Origin: Geomesophilobacter sediminis
Lineage (GTDB): Bacteria > Desulfobacterota > Desulfuromonadia > Geobacterales > Geobacteraceae
DNA length: 64,000 nucleotides
Reading direction: 5' to 3'
Assembly (NCBI RefSeq): GCF_016458275.1
Contig: NZ_JAEMHM010000009.1
Coordinates: 1 to 64,000 of the forward strand
Shown: positions 1-8,718 of the stretch, piece after piece
Layout: the number at the start of each line of letters is the position of its first letter
Position numbering within the stretch: the stretch's first letter is position 1
The notes under the pieces: generated by a model
The model's input: the letters and a program-made list of their open reading frames with translations, nothing else
Told to the model about the DNA's origin: nothing
Database searches by the model: none
Program-made: the position numbers and the translations under genes

Positions 1-166
1 GTTTCGCAGAGGGTCTCCTTAGTTTCGCAGAGGGTCTCCTTAGTTTCGCAGAGGGTCTCCTTAGTTTCGCAGAGGGTTCCCTAAGTTTCGCAGAGGGTCT
101 CCTTAGTTTCGCAGAGGGTCTCCTAAGCTTCGCAGGGAGGCTCCTTAGCTTCGCAGAGGGCTCTTG
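1..166. repeat. Tandem array of a 21-bp unit, about 8 copies
   Basis: Units begin at 1, 22, 43, 64, 85, 106, 127 and 148, each starting GTTTCGCAGAGGGTCT or a close variant. The first three are identical, and the last ones decay (GCTTCGCAG..). The array is cut by the window edge, so its true length is unknown. The reverse strand contains AAGGAG in most units. Twenty-one is a multiple of three, so one frame stays open, but that frame runs on through the tRNA gene and is not taken as coding. Confidence 0.9.
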
Positions 167-214
167 GAACTCACCAAGAGCCGCCGGGGCAATTTCCAGA
201 TTGCAGGCAAACAA

Positions 215-248
215 AAAGGCACTTACGCTTGCTCGCGTAAGTGCCTTT
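215..248 (-). terminator. Intrinsic terminator of tRNA-Phe
   Basis: Perfect 14-bp inverted repeat (AAAGGCACTTACGC at 215-228 against its complement at 235-248) with a 6-nt loop, lying just 3' of the tRNA on the minus strand and followed there by a T-rich stretch. It may work in both directions. Confidence 0.8.
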
Positions 249-257
249 GATTTTTGC

Positions 258-333
258 TGGTGCCCAGAGACGGAATCGAACCGCCGACACGAGGATTTTC
301 AATCCTCTGCTCTACCGACTGAGCTATCTGGGC
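258..333 (-). tRNA. tRNA-Phe (GAA)
   Basis: Minus-strand tRNA with acceptor stem GCCCAGA/TCTGGGC, a D-arm AGCTCAGTCGGTAGAGC, anticodon loop TTGAAAA with anticodon GAA, and a T-arm GGCGGTTCGATTCCGTC. The discriminator base A is at 261 and the CCA end is encoded at 258-260, so the mature length is 76 nt. A terminator hairpin follows directly. Confidence 0.95.
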
Positions 334-428
334 AAGAGACCAACCTTATACTTTGTTTGCCGACGGCTGTCAACACTTTTGTGCAGCGCCGGCTCTTTTG
401 CTCAGATAGTAACGGGTAGCGCTATGAC

Positions 429-992
429 TTAGGCGCGGGAGATGAAACGGCCGTCCCGGGTGTCGACCTTGATCTTCTCACCGGCTTCCAGGTACGGCGG
501 CACCTGCAACTTCAACCCGGTTTCCAGCAACGCTTCCTTGGTCTGCGCGGTGGCGGTCGCGTTCTTCAGCGCCGGGGCGGTCTCGGTCACGACCAGTTCC
601 ACGGTCATCGGGAGATCGACGTTCACCATCCGCTCCTGGAAAATCCCCAGCTGCACCTCGGTCCCGTCCAAAAGAAACGGCTGCAGGGCGGAGAACGCCT
701 CTTCGTCCATCTCGAACTGCTCGTAGTTCTCCAGGTCCATGAAGATCCCCTTGCCGCCGTCGGAATAGAGGAACTGCCCCTTGTGGCGCTCGAAATCGGC
801 CTCGTCCACCTTGTCACCGGAGCGGAAGGTCTTCTCCAAGACCTGCGCGGTGATCAGGTTGCGGTACTTGGTCTTCACCATGGTATTGGCGCCACGGGCG
901 GAGGGGGACTGGAAAGCGACGTCCAGGATCAGACACGGAGCGCCGTCCAGTTTGATGACGAGCCCCTTTTTGAAATCGTTGGTGGTGTACAT
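429..992 (-). CDS. efpL: Elongation factor P paralogue of the EfpL/YeiP type
   Basis: A 187-residue EF-P family protein, the usual full length, with KOW-like N-terminal, central and C-terminal OB-type domains. EF-P binds ribosomes stalled on proline-rich sequences and promotes peptide bond formation. The tip loop reads QSPSARGAN with Arg at residue 33. That is the arrangement of E. coli YeiP/EfpL (QSPTARGA) rather than the PGKG loop with a modifiable lysine of classical EF-P. The C-terminus has the typical IKVDTRDGRFISRA ending. The ATG is preceded by AAGGAG. It may be annotated simply as efp. That it functions like EfpL, without tip modification, is inferred from the loop alone. Confidence 0.85.
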   Translation of the reverse strand: MYTTNDFKKGLVIKLDGAPCLILDVAFQSPSARGANTMVKTKYRNLITAQVLEKTFRSGDKVDEADFERHKGQFLYSDGGKGIFMDLENYEQFEMDEEAFSALQPFLLDGTEVQLGIFQERMVNVDLPMTVELVVTETAPALKNATATAQTKEALLETGLKLQVPPYLEAGEKIKVDTRDGRFISRA

Positions 993-1087
993 AGAAAGAA
1001 ATCTCCTTGCGCGAAATACCTTTTTGTATCAAATATCGTCGGTGACTTCAACAGAGATGCAGCGCATCGGGAAAAGGGGATTGGTAA

Positions 1088-1285
1088 ATGAAGATCGATG
1101 GAGAGTTCATCAAGCTGGACAGCTTTCTCAAGGCCGTGGACGCGGTCAGCTCCGGAGGGGAGGCGAAGATCCTCATCGCGGAGGGGCTGGTCCAGGTGAA
1201 CGGCGAAACCGAACTGCGCCGCGGCCGCAAGCTGCGCCCCGGCGATACCGTGGTGATGGAGGGGAAGGCGTATCAGGTTGAGTAG
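1088..1285 (+). CDS. Small S4-domain RNA-binding protein (YbcJ-like)
   Basis: A 65-residue protein consisting of almost nothing but an S4 RNA-binding fold: FIKLDSFLKAVDAVSSGGEAK, then VQVNGETELRRGRKLRPGD, the hallmark KxxLRPGD-like turn with clustered basic residues. This is the size and pattern of the YbcJ/YaaA-type stand-alone S4 proteins, which are thought to bind structured RNA, possibly ribosomal. It is transcribed divergently from the EF-P gene, with about 95 bp between them. The specific RNA target cannot be deduced from sequence. Confidence 0.85.
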   Translation: MKIDGEFIKLDSFLKAVDAVSSGGEAKILIAEGLVQVNGETELRRGRKLRPGDTVVMEGKAYQVE

Positions 1286-1313
1286 TCATGGATCCAGCGG
1301 CAAGCCGGGGCGT

Positions 1314-1430
1314 CTTTAAAATCGGGGCTAGGGGCTAGGGGCTGGGGGCTAGGGGGATCGGTCTTTACGATTCCCTGGAGCCTTTGGCTTTCCCCTAGAT
1401 CCTGGCCATCAGCCCCTAGCCCCGCCTCTC
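1314..1430. repeat. GGGGCTAG-rich inverted repeat
   Basis: Three to four copies of GGGGCTAG (1324-1353) are followed after a short spacer by their complements (CCCCTAG and AGCCCCTAGCCCC, 1394-1424), making a long imperfect hairpin between two convergent genes. The same element is found at 23841-23921. Confidence 0.8.
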
Positions 1431-1435
1431 ATCCT

Positions 1436-1801
1436 TCACCCGCCGGCCCGCTTGGCCTGGTAACCCCGCTTCAAAAGCTCCTGCATGATCCGGTCACCGT
1501 GATCGCCCTGGATCTCGATGGTGCCGTCCTTCACGGTCCCGCCGCTGCCGCAGGCCTTCTTGAGTTCCGCCCCCAGCGCCGCCAGCGCCATCGCGTCGAG
1601 CGCAAGCCCGGTGATCACCATCACGGTCTTGCCCCCCCTCCCCTTCGATTCGCGCCGCACCCGCACCACGCCATCCCCCGCCGGGGCGGCGCCCTTCTTC
1701 TTGCAGACACACCCCTTAACCGGCTTGCCGCACTCGGGACACATCCTCCCCGCCTCGCTGGACCAGACCAGGCGGCTGCCGTTTCCTGCGTCTTTCTTCA
1801 C
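1436..1801 (-). CDS. yciH: SUI1/YciH-like translation initiation factor
   Basis: A 121-residue protein. An N-terminal zinc-ribbon-like segment has CPECGK and CVCKKK at about residues 20-33. A SUI1/eIF1 domain follows at about 45-121, with RESKGRGGKTVMVITGL and the glycine-rich GSGGTVKDGTIEIQGDH signature, typical of bacterial YciH. YciH is thought to influence start-codon fidelity on the 30S subunit, but its role in bacteria is not settled. The start is GTG at 1799-1801, 8 nt after a strong AGGAGG. The downstream side carries the GGGGCTAG repeat. Confidence 0.88.
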   Translation of the reverse strand: MKKDAGNGSRLVWSSEAGRMCPECGKPVKGCVCKKKGAAPAGDGVVRVRRESKGRGGKTVMVITGLALDAMALAALGAELKKACGSGGTVKDGTIEIQGDHGDRIMQELLKRGYQAKRAGG

Positions 1802-1882
1802 GTCTTGCCCCTCCTAAATTTCTTCTCCCTTTAGCTACCACGGGAAAGGGTCGGGAGGCAAGCACGCCACGTAGCTTTCGTG

Positions 1883-1925
1883 GCCCCATCCTCACCCTGT
1901 CCCTCTCCTTGAAGGAGAGGGGACG
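1883..1925. repeat. Intergenic palindromic repeat (CTCACCCT family)
   Basis: The segment CCCCATCCTCACCCTGTCC followed by CTCTCCTTGAAGGAGAG forms a small hairpin. Related elements with the same core occur at 13317-13420 and 55207-55318, always between genes. It fits a dispersed REP-like family. Confidence 0.6.
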
Positions 1926-1980
1926 TAGGGAGCGAGGTCTACTTCTTTTCACGGACAATCCCTTTTCGATGACAATCCGC

Positions 1981-2009
1981 AAAAAAAGGCCGGGGATTTC
2001 TCCCCGGCC
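1981..2009 (-). terminator. Terminator of the cytochrome gene cluster
   Basis: On the minus strand a 9-bp GC-rich stem (GGCCGGGGA with TCCCCGGCC, loop of 4) is followed by seven Ts. It sits 29 bp past the stop codon of the last cytochrome gene, a textbook intrinsic terminator. Confidence 0.9.
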
Positions 2010-2037
2010 AAGTCAGGAGGTTGCATGTTCCGGCGGT

Positions 2038-5000
2038 TTACCAGGCCTCGCCCCCGGAGCCGCCGCCGCTGTGTTCGGAGCACGATGAGCCGAAGTTCGC
2101 GTTACCGAAGGTGCTCCCCTTGATGTTGACCGTCGAGGTCCCCCACGCCTTGAAGAGCGGCGTGCCGGACGCGCCGTTGGCGCGGTAGCGTACCGGGGCG
2201 TTGGTGGTCTGCAGCAGCCGGGAGATCTTCCCGCCGTGCGGTACCCGGAGGTGGCAGTTCACGCAGACCGGAGGTCCGGTGGTGCTGTTGTAGTGTTCGC
2301 CACCGGAGGTGGCGAGACCGCCGGCAGAGTGCCAGCTATTCGACCCGGTCACGGTGTGGCAGTTCAGACAGAACAGGCCGTTCACCGTGCCGGCTCCGGT
2401 GTTGTAGGTCGCCAGGCGGAAGTAGGTCCCGCTGGTGGTCCCGTTGGCGGCGGCCGAGGTGTACGGCCACGCCTTGTTCACCCCGGCGAGCATCCACTTC
2501 ACCGACGAGCCGTGCGGCCCCTTGGACGCCGTGGAATCGGTGGCGTGGCAGTCGGAGCAGGTCATCACGCTCCCCGGGGTCCACCCGCCGGCGAGCTTCG
2601 CCGCGGTGAGCTGCCGGGTGCTCGGCAGCGCCGCAACGATCGGATGGCCGGAGGCGTTGTTCGGGTTGAACTCGATGCTCAGGTCGGTCCAGGCCAGGTT
2701 CTTGGCCCCCACCTGCCCGGCGCTGGTCATGTTCTTGAACCAGCCGGTCGACCCCATCGCGTTGGTGTGGCACTTGAAGCAGACCTGGTATTCCGCGGTG
2801 GCGTTCGGAAGCGCCGTGGTGCCGGACTGGCCGTAGGTGTTGGCGCTCCCCCAGCTGGTCCCCCAGGTGGTCACGGTGACCCCGGCGACGCCGGTGAGGA
2901 CTCCCGGCAGCGTGTTGGCCCGGCTCCCCTTCGCCGTGGTCGGTGCGGTCGAGGAGTGGTTGCCGAACTTGGCGGCATGCTGGTTGTGGCAGTCGGTGCA
3001 TTCCACGTGCTTGGCAGCCGCGATGTCGGCGAGCGTCTCGTTGGCCTTGTGCAGCCCGGAGTAGGCGGAAATCTTGTGCCGCGGCGACCGGCCCGCCGAG
3101 GTGAACGACTTGTAGGTGTCTTCGGCAGAGCTCCGCATGGTATTGGAGCCGAACCAGTCTTTGCCGTTGGCCGCCTTGAGCGTCCCGCCCAAGGCGGTGT
3201 CGGTGGACTGGCTGTGGCAGCGGAAGCAAAGCGTCTGCTCGCGGTACTGGGCCAGGGTGCCGGTTCCCAGGTCGTCCAAGATGCTGACCGACGCACTGAA
3301 GTGCGGGCCGAACTTGTTCACCGAGGTCTGCTTGTCCTTGGCCTGTTCGTCGGTGTGGCACTTCACGCAGTTCGCCGCGAAGAGCTGGGTCCCGAAGGCG
3401 GACAGGGTGGTGTAGTTATGCATGCTGGCGGCGTACTGGCTTCCCGAGACGATCGGGGTCGTCGCCACTCCGCCCGCCGCCTGGTTGGTGGTATCGCGGG
3501 TCAAGGAGGCGCTGTGGCAGGAGACGCAGATGCCGAAGGTACCGCTGTTCACGAAATCGGTGTTGGACGGCGCCGCCCCCGAGACGGTGGCGATGTCCAC
3601 CCTGAGGTTCGCCCCCTTGGTGGTGACCGTCCCGCCGTTGTTGAAGTAGTTGTGGTCCACGTGGCACGAGACGCAGTAGACGTTGGTGGTGCTGGTCGGG
3701 TAGCTCCCGGTGTTGGGCGCCTGGTCGCCGGCGTCGGTGGAACTCGTCCCCAGGACGTGGTGGTAGCTCGCGGTCCGGCTGGTGCCGACGATGCTCATCG
3801 CGGCCTGGAAGTTGGAGTGGCAGCCGAAGCAGGCGTTGCCGCCGGTGGATACCCCGCCGCCGACCGGGGTGAAGGCATCCCCGCCGTGGGCGCTCCCGGC
3901 GTGCGAGTGGCAGGCAGTGCAGGCGCTTCCGGAGTTGTGGCCGTCCCCGGCCGTCTGGGTGTAGTGGCTCGTGGTGGTGTGGCAGACGTTGCAGACCCCG
4001 TTGAAGGGCGCCGCGCTCTTGGCGAAGTCGGTTCCGGTCGGAGTCGCCGACAGGGTGAAGGCGGCGGCCGTCGTACTCTGCGCGGTCGGCGCGCTCGTGG
4101 TGCGGTCCGAGGCGACCGCCGGGTTGGCGCGGACCATCGCCTGGTTGGTGTTGCCGGTCCCGTGCGGGTCGTGGCAATCCCAGCAGAACTGGCCGCCGGA
4201 GAGCGAAGCGCTGTGCTTGGAGCCGTAGTGGTCCGCCTCGACCGCAGGCGAGGTGGTCCGCTTGATGGTGGTGCCGTTCACGTTCACCCCGGCGCCGGTC
4301 GCCGAGTGGCAGACCAGGCAGGGGGCGTTTCTGCCGTAGGCGGCGGTGGAGAAGTTCAAGAGCCGGAACGGGTTCGCCGCCACCTTGTGGGCGACGGTGG
4401 CATCATGGCAGAACTCGCACTGTCTGGCCTGCACCCCGAAGTTGGCCGCGGGATAGCCGGTCCCGGGATAGGTCCCGGAGGCGAGCCCGTGGCCGTTGCC
4501 CGCCCAGGAGCCGGTTCCGGTCATCTGGATCTTGGACATCACCCCGTTGTTCCAGAAAGTGGCGCCGAAGTCCGCGGTAGAGGCGGAAGCCCCGTTGCCG
4601 TGGCAGTCCTGGCAGTTCAGCGTCGCGCCCCAGGTGGCGCTGCTCCCGGTCCCGCCGTGGCAGGTCACGTTGGAGCAGGTTCCGGAGGATTGGGTGAAGC
4701 TGGCCGTTGCGCCGGCCTGGGTGGTGTCGAAGTAGACGTTGGGGGTGCCGTTCAGGTGGTACTTGGCCGCGGTGTAATCCTTGAAGCGGCTCGCCACCGT
4801 GGCATTGGCCGTCTTGTTATGGCAGGTGGCGCAGATCGTCGTGCCGGTCGCTCCGGCGACGTGCTTGGGATGGCTGTTGGCCGTGCTGCTCGGCGCCGCC
4901 CCGCCGTTCACGTAGTCCGGGGCGCCGATCGCGCTGGTCCGCCCGTGGCAGCCGTTGCAAGAGAGGCTGGCCGCGCCGGTCCAGCTCTTGCTCCCGGTCA

Positions 5001-6522
5001 TGTTGACGTAGACGATGGCGCCCGGATTGCCGTTACTGTGGCAGTAGACGTTGGAGCAGACCTTGGTGGTCCCGTTGTAGCGGGCGCTCCCCCCGGCCCG
5101 GGCGCCGGAGTAGTCGAGGAACCCGTTCACGTGCTTGGTCCGGTCGGAGACGGTGGTGGTGGCGCTCACCGTCTTGGCGTGGCAGTTGACGCAGTCCAGC
5201 CCGTTGTTGGTCCCGATGATCGCGTTGTTGGTCGGGTTCATGTGCTTGTCGTGCTTGCCCGACAGCTTCGTCGCCGTAGCGCCGGTTTGCTTGGTGTCAT
5301 GGCACTGCACGCAGGTGCCGGTGGCGGCGGCGCTCCAGGAGACCGTCACCAGCGGCGCGCCCCCCTGGCCGTTGGCATGGCAGCTGTTGGTGGAGCAGCT
5401 CCCCGCGGTGTACTTGAATCCCTTGGCGTCGGTCACCGACGCGGTCCCCGGGGTGTACTGCGCGCCGGTCAGTTTCGCCCCGCCGATCTCGGCCGAGGAA
5501 AGGGTGTTGGCCGGGCCGTTGGCATGGGAGCCGGTCGGGTGGCAGTTGCGGCAGGCAAAGCCGTAGGCCGCCGCGCTGGTCACGTTGTTGCCGGTGATGT
5601 TGGTGAAGACCGTCGCCTGGTTGTAGTGGATCGCGTGCCCCGCCGTGGTCCCGGCGGAGAGATCACCGTTGTTGCTCGCGCCGTGGCAGGAGTTGCACTG
5701 CAGGGAGGCGCCCCCCCAGGAGGGGGCGGAACTGCCGTGGCAGTACAGGCTGGCGCAGGACCCGTAGCCGGTGCTCGTGGTGAAGTAGTTCGGATACAGG
5801 ACGTGGGTCCCCGCGGTGTAGGTCCCGGCGCCGGTCGGCGCGGCGGTGAAGCTGACCGCGAGGTTGCGCCCGCCCGGGGATGCGGAGGTCGCGTGGCGGA
5901 AGGGGGTCCCCTCGGCGGCGTGGTTGGGATGGCACTGGGCGCAGCCGGTCACCGTCGAGCCGAAGGAGACGAAGTGCTTGGCGTGGCTTCCCGAGGCGGG
6001 GGGGGCGCCGTGGCACTTGGCGCAGACGGTGGTGTCGGGGCTCGCGTAGGCGGCGCTCCCCCAGTTGTCGGTGCCGGAGCCGAAGTGGCAGTTCACGTTG
6101 TTGCAGCTACCGAGGATCGGGACGCTGGTCTGGTTGGAAAAGACGGTCGCCGTGCCCCCCTTGAGGTACTGCGCGGTCGACGGGGACGAGTTCAGGTTCG
6201 CGCCCAGCTTGATCACCGGCTTTTGCGCCGTGGTCATGTGCCCGAAGGTATAGGAGGCGGCTCCCGGGTGGCACTTGGCGCAGCTGTTGACCGATGCCGT
6301 GGCGTGGGTCCCGTGGTTTCCCTGCAGGGTCGCGTTGGTCGGCGTCGCCACGGTGGAACCCTTCCGGGCTCCATCGGCAGGCGGCAGCGAATGGCAGTAG
6401 GTCACGCAGGAGTTGATCACCTCCGCCGACGCCGGCCGGGTCCCGCCCAGCCAGGCCGTAAGGGTGATCGCTCCGATCAGCGCAAGCCTGCCCAAGTCAG
6501 CGTATCTCATCGTCATTTCCAT
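2038..6522 (-). CDS. Giant multiheme c-type cytochrome, 31 candidate heme sites
   Basis: A 1494-residue secreted cytochrome with a Sec signal peptide ending about ASA at residue 33. I count 25 CX2CH motifs, five CX4CH motifs (for example CNNVNCH, CASLYCH, CSNVYCH) and one CX3CH (CVTYCH) near the N-terminus. Paired CX4CH...CX2CH motifs are characteristic of a Geobacter cytochrome family, and such proteins are presumed to carry electrons in the periplasm or outside the cell. The N-terminal 200 residues closely match the next cytochrome upstream (6574-8667), and the middle resembles the third (8719-12444). The C-terminus differs, ending in SSCSEH plus a Gly/Ser tail, which looks like a degraded motif. 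ATG has AGGAG 6 nt upstream. It is the last gene of the cluster. Localisation and partners are inferred. Confidence 0.9.
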   Translation of the reverse strand: MEMTMRYADLGRLALIGAITLTAWLGGTRPASAEVINSCVTYCHSLPPADGARKGSTVATPTNATLQGNHGTHATASVNSCAKCHPGAASYTFGHMTTAQKPVIKLGANLNSSPSTAQYLKGGTATVFSNQTSVPILGSCNNVNCHFGSGTDNWGSAAYASPDTTVCAKCHGAPPASGSHAKHFVSFGSTVTGCAQCHPNHAAEGTPFRHATSASPGGRNLAVSFTAAPTGAGTYTAGTHVLYPNYFTTSTGYGSCASLYCHGSSAPSWGGASLQCNSCHGASNNGDLSAGTTAGHAIHYNQATVFTNITGNNVTSAAAYGFACRNCHPTGSHANGPANTLSSAEIGGAKLTGAQYTPGTASVTDAKGFKYTAGSCSTNSCHANGQGGAPLVTVSWSAAATGTCVQCHDTKQTGATATKLSGKHDKHMNPTNNAIIGTNNGLDCVNCHAKTVSATTTVSDRTKHVNGFLDYSGARAGGSARYNGTTKVCSNVYCHSNGNPGAIVYVNMTGSKSWTGAASLSCNGCHGRTSAIGAPDYVNGGAAPSSTANSHPKHVAGATGTTICATCHNKTANATVASRFKDYTAAKYHLNGTPNVYFDTTQAGATASFTQSSGTCSNVTCHGGTGSSATWGATLNCQDCHGNGASASTADFGATFWNNGVMSKIQMTGTGSWAGNGHGLASGTYPGTGYPAANFGVQARQCEFCHDATVAHKVAANPFRLLNFSTAAYGRNAPCLVCHSATGAGVNVNGTTIKRTTSPAVEADHYGSKHSASLSGGQFCWDCHDPHGTGNTNQAMVRANPAVASDRTTSAPTAQSTTAAAFTLSATPTGTDFAKSAAPFNGVCNVCHTTTSHYTQTAGDGHNSGSACTACHSHAGSAHGGDAFTPVGGGVSTGGNACFGCHSNFQAAMSIVGTSRTASYHHVLGTSSTDAGDQAPNTGSYPTSTTNVYCVSCHVDHNYFNNGGTVTTKGANLRVDIATVSGAAPSNTDFVNSGTFGICVSCHSASLTRDTTNQAAGGVATTPIVSGSQYAASMHNYTTLSAFGTQLFAANCVKCHTDEQAKDKQTSVNKFGPHFSASVSILDDLGTGTLAQYREQTLCFRCHSQSTDTALGGTLKAANGKDWFGSNTMRSSAEDTYKSFTSAGRSPRHKISAYSGLHKANETLADIAAAKHVECTDCHNQHAAKFGNHSSTAPTTAKGSRANTLPGVLTGVAGVTVTTWGTSWGSANTYGQSGTTALPNATAEYQVCFKCHTNAMGSTGWFKNMTSAGQVGAKNLAWTDLSIEFNPNNASGHPIVAALPSTRQLTAAKLAGGWTPGSVMTCSDCHATDSTASKGPHGSSVKWMLAGVNKAWPYTSAAANGTTSGTYFRLATYNTGAGTVNGLFCLNCHTVTGSNSWHSAGGLATSGGEHYNSTTGPPVCVNCHLRVPHGGKISRLLQTTNAPVRYRANGASGTPLFKAWGTSTVNIKGSTFGNANFGSSCSEHSGGGSGGEAW

Positions 6523-6573
6523 CGGTAGCTCCTTGTCGGAGGGTGTGGCGTACTCACGTCGTAAGCGGCGCTT

Positions 6574-8667
6574 CTAGTGCAGCGGATCCCACTTCGGCGA
6601 CGCGCCGAAATGGCAGTTGATGTTGGAACAGGTCCCGGTCACGTGGTTGGCCGCGTCGAGCCGGTTCGAGGTGTAGCGGGCGAACTTGAGGTTCTCGTAG
6701 GCGAAGACCGAGTTCACCCGCACCTTGATGTTGCTGCTCGGCAGCCAGACCAGAGGCGACATGACGTGGTCGGCCGGGTTATGACACTTCTGGCAGTTGG
6801 CCCACCCTTCGCTGGGGCGCGCCCCTTTCTTCACGTGGGCGTTGATGGTGTGGGCTCCCCCGCCGCCGGCGTAGTTCTCGCCGTGGGCGGAAGACCAGTT
6901 CCCGCTGGTCCCGACAAACCCGGCACTCGCCGGCGGATAGCCGTGGCAGGAATCGCAGTTGCTGTTGACGTCGATGGTCCCGTTGATGTGCAGCGCCGGA
7001 TTGATAAACCCGGTCCCGGCGGCGTTCACGTTGGGATGGCAGCCGGCGCACTCGGTCGGCAGCTTGGTCGGCAGGTGCGGCCCTTCGGGGGGCGGATAGC
7101 CGTGGCAGGTGGCGCAGTCGTTGGCGGCGCTGCCGGTGAGAAACGGCGTGTTCCATACCGGGCTGGTCTTGGAGCCCCCCACCAGGGTGGCGCCGTGGCA
7201 GTAGGTGGCGCTGCAGGTCCGGTTGGCGCGGGTGAAGCTCGGGGTCCCGCCGCCGCTCTTGGTCAGGGTGCCGAAGGTGATGAGCGAGGCGCTGGAGAAG
7301 TGCCCCAGGGTGTTCACCGTGGCGGGGACCGTGTGGCACTCGGTGCAGGCGATGTTCCCGGTGATGTTGTGCCCGGAGCTTGTGGCATTCAGGTGGTTCG
7401 TGTGCGCCCCCGCCTTGGCGTCGCTGGTCGCGGTCGCCGCGTTGGTGGCATAAAACGGCACCGTGGCGGCCGAGCCGTGGCACTTCTCGCAGCTGACCCG
7501 GGTGGTGTTGGCCCCCCAGGTCGGGCTTCCCGAGCCGTGGCAGCTCGTGTTGGAGCAGCTGCCGTAGGCGGCCGACGGAGAGAAGGCGCTGCCGTTGGAA
7601 TACTGGGTCGCCTGCACCATCGGGGCGGTGAGCTGGGTCGGCGTCGAGAAGGAAAGGTTGATGTTGCCGTCGGCGTGGTTTTGCTCCTGGACCGGCGGCA
7701 CCGTCCCGTTGTGGCAGGTGGCGCAGGCGTACTGGCCGTTGCCGGTCGTCCCGGCATGCAGGGCATGGCTTCCGGTGGCGGCCAGCCCCGACTCGTCGGC
7801 ATGGCAGCTCCCGCAGGACAGGGCGGCGCCCCCCCAGGCGACGGTCCCGAAGGCCGAAGGTGCCCCGCCGCCGGTGGTTCCGCCCCCCTGGACCGTGGAG
7901 TGACAGTAGACGTTGGTGCAGCTTGCATAGCTTCCCGAGCCGCTGGGGAGGTAGTTCGGGTAGACGGTCCGCCCGGTCCCGTAGGCGCCGGAGCCGGGGA
8001 CGACGATGAGGTTTCGGTGCCCGGCCGCGGCGGAGGTGGCGTGCTGGAACTTGGCGCTTTCGGCGGCGTGGTCCGGATGGCACCTGGCGCAGCTGCTCAC
8101 GGTGCCGCCGAAGACCGTCACGTGCTTCGCGTGGTTGCCGGTCGCGGGGGGAGCGCCGTGGCACTTGGCGCAGCTCGTGGTGTCGGCGGTCGCATACGGT
8201 GCGGTTCCCCAGGTATCGGTGGCGCTGTTGAAGTGGCAGTTCACGTTGCTGCAGCTCCCGAGGACGGGGAGCGAGGTCTGGTTGAAGAAGGTCGCCTTTA
8301 CCCCGGCCTTGTTATAGGCGCCGGTGGCCGGGGAGTTGTTGATGTTGGAGCCGACCTTGATCACCGGTTTGGCGGCGCTGGTCATGTGGCCGAAGCTGTA
8401 GCCGCTCGCCCCCGGGTGGCACCGCTCGCAGGTGCTGACCGTACCCAAGGCATGGGTGCTGTGGCTGCCGCCGAAGGCACTGGAGCGGGAATCGAAGTGC
8501 AGGTTTCCCTTGCGCGTGCCGTCCTTGGGCGGCATCCGGTGGCAGTAGGTGACACAGGAGTTGAGCACGGAAGCCTCGACCGGCCCCGCCGCAACCAGGG
8601 CAAGAACGACCGCGATCATCCCCCACCCGATCCCGAACGACATCGATTTCCCCTCGATTCTCCTCAT
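6574..8667 (-). CDS. Multiheme c-type cytochrome, 17 candidate heme sites
   Basis: A 697-residue secreted protein with a signal peptide (hydrophobic stretch about 13-28, likely cut near residue 32). Motifs are 11 CX2CH, five CX4CH (CSNVNCH, CTNVYCH, CSNTSCH, CSATYCH, CSNINCH) and one N-terminal CX3CH (CVTYCH). Its N-terminal part parallels the 1494-residue cytochrome downstream. Its last 130 residues (from GYPPASAGFVGTSGNW to the final CSNINCHFGASPKWDP) parallel the end of the 1241-residue cytochrome upstream, so it reads as a hybrid of the two neighbours. It lies 51 bp from each neighbour on the same strand, consistent with one operon. An electron-transfer role is inferred from the heme motifs. 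Confidence 0.9.
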   Translation of the reverse strand: MRRIEGKSMSFGIGWGMIAVVLALVAAGPVEASVLNSCVTYCHRMPPKDGTRKGNLHFDSRSSAFGGSHSTHALGTVSTCERCHPGASGYSFGHMTSAAKPVIKVGSNINNSPATGAYNKAGVKATFFNQTSLPVLGSCSNVNCHFNSATDTWGTAPYATADTTSCAKCHGAPPATGNHAKHVTVFGGTVSSCARCHPDHAAESAKFQHATSAAAGHRNLIVVPGSGAYGTGRTVYPNYLPSGSGSYASCTNVYCHSTVQGGGTTGGGAPSAFGTVAWGGAALSCGSCHADESGLAATGSHALHAGTTGNGQYACATCHNGTVPPVQEQNHADGNINLSFSTPTQLTAPMVQATQYSNGSAFSPSAAYGSCSNTSCHGSGSPTWGANTTRVSCEKCHGSAATVPFYATNAATATSDAKAGAHTNHLNATSSGHNITGNIACTECHTVPATVNTLGHFSSASLITFGTLTKSGGGTPSFTRANRTCSATYCHGATLVGGSKTSPVWNTPFLTGSAANDCATCHGYPPPEGPHLPTKLPTECAGCHPNVNAAGTGFINPALHINGTIDVNSNCDSCHGYPPASAGFVGTSGNWSSAHGENYAGGGGAHTINAHVKKGARPSEGWANCQKCHNPADHVMSPLVWLPSSNIKVRVNSVFAYENLKFARYTSNRLDAANHVTGTCSNINCHFGASPKWDPLH

Positions 8668-8718
8668 AACGTCACCCCTCGTTGAGTCCCCGGATCGGGC
8701 ACTGCCGATCCGGTCCCC

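Noticed and set aside
1-166. CRISPR array
   Set aside because: The 21-bp units are directly adjacent with no unique spacers. No cas gene is in the window.
3-419. Open frame translating the 21-bp array as repeats of FAEGLLS
   Set aside because: It runs through the tRNA-Phe gene and its terminator, so it cannot be a normal gene.
2236-6528. A 1430-codon plus-strand frame opposite the 1494-residue cytochrome
   Set aside because: It mirrors the GC-rich cytochrome coding strand, is Gly/Arg/Val-rich without domains, and the opposite strand has dozens of heme motifs. Similar long frames opposite the other cytochromes are shadows for the same reason.
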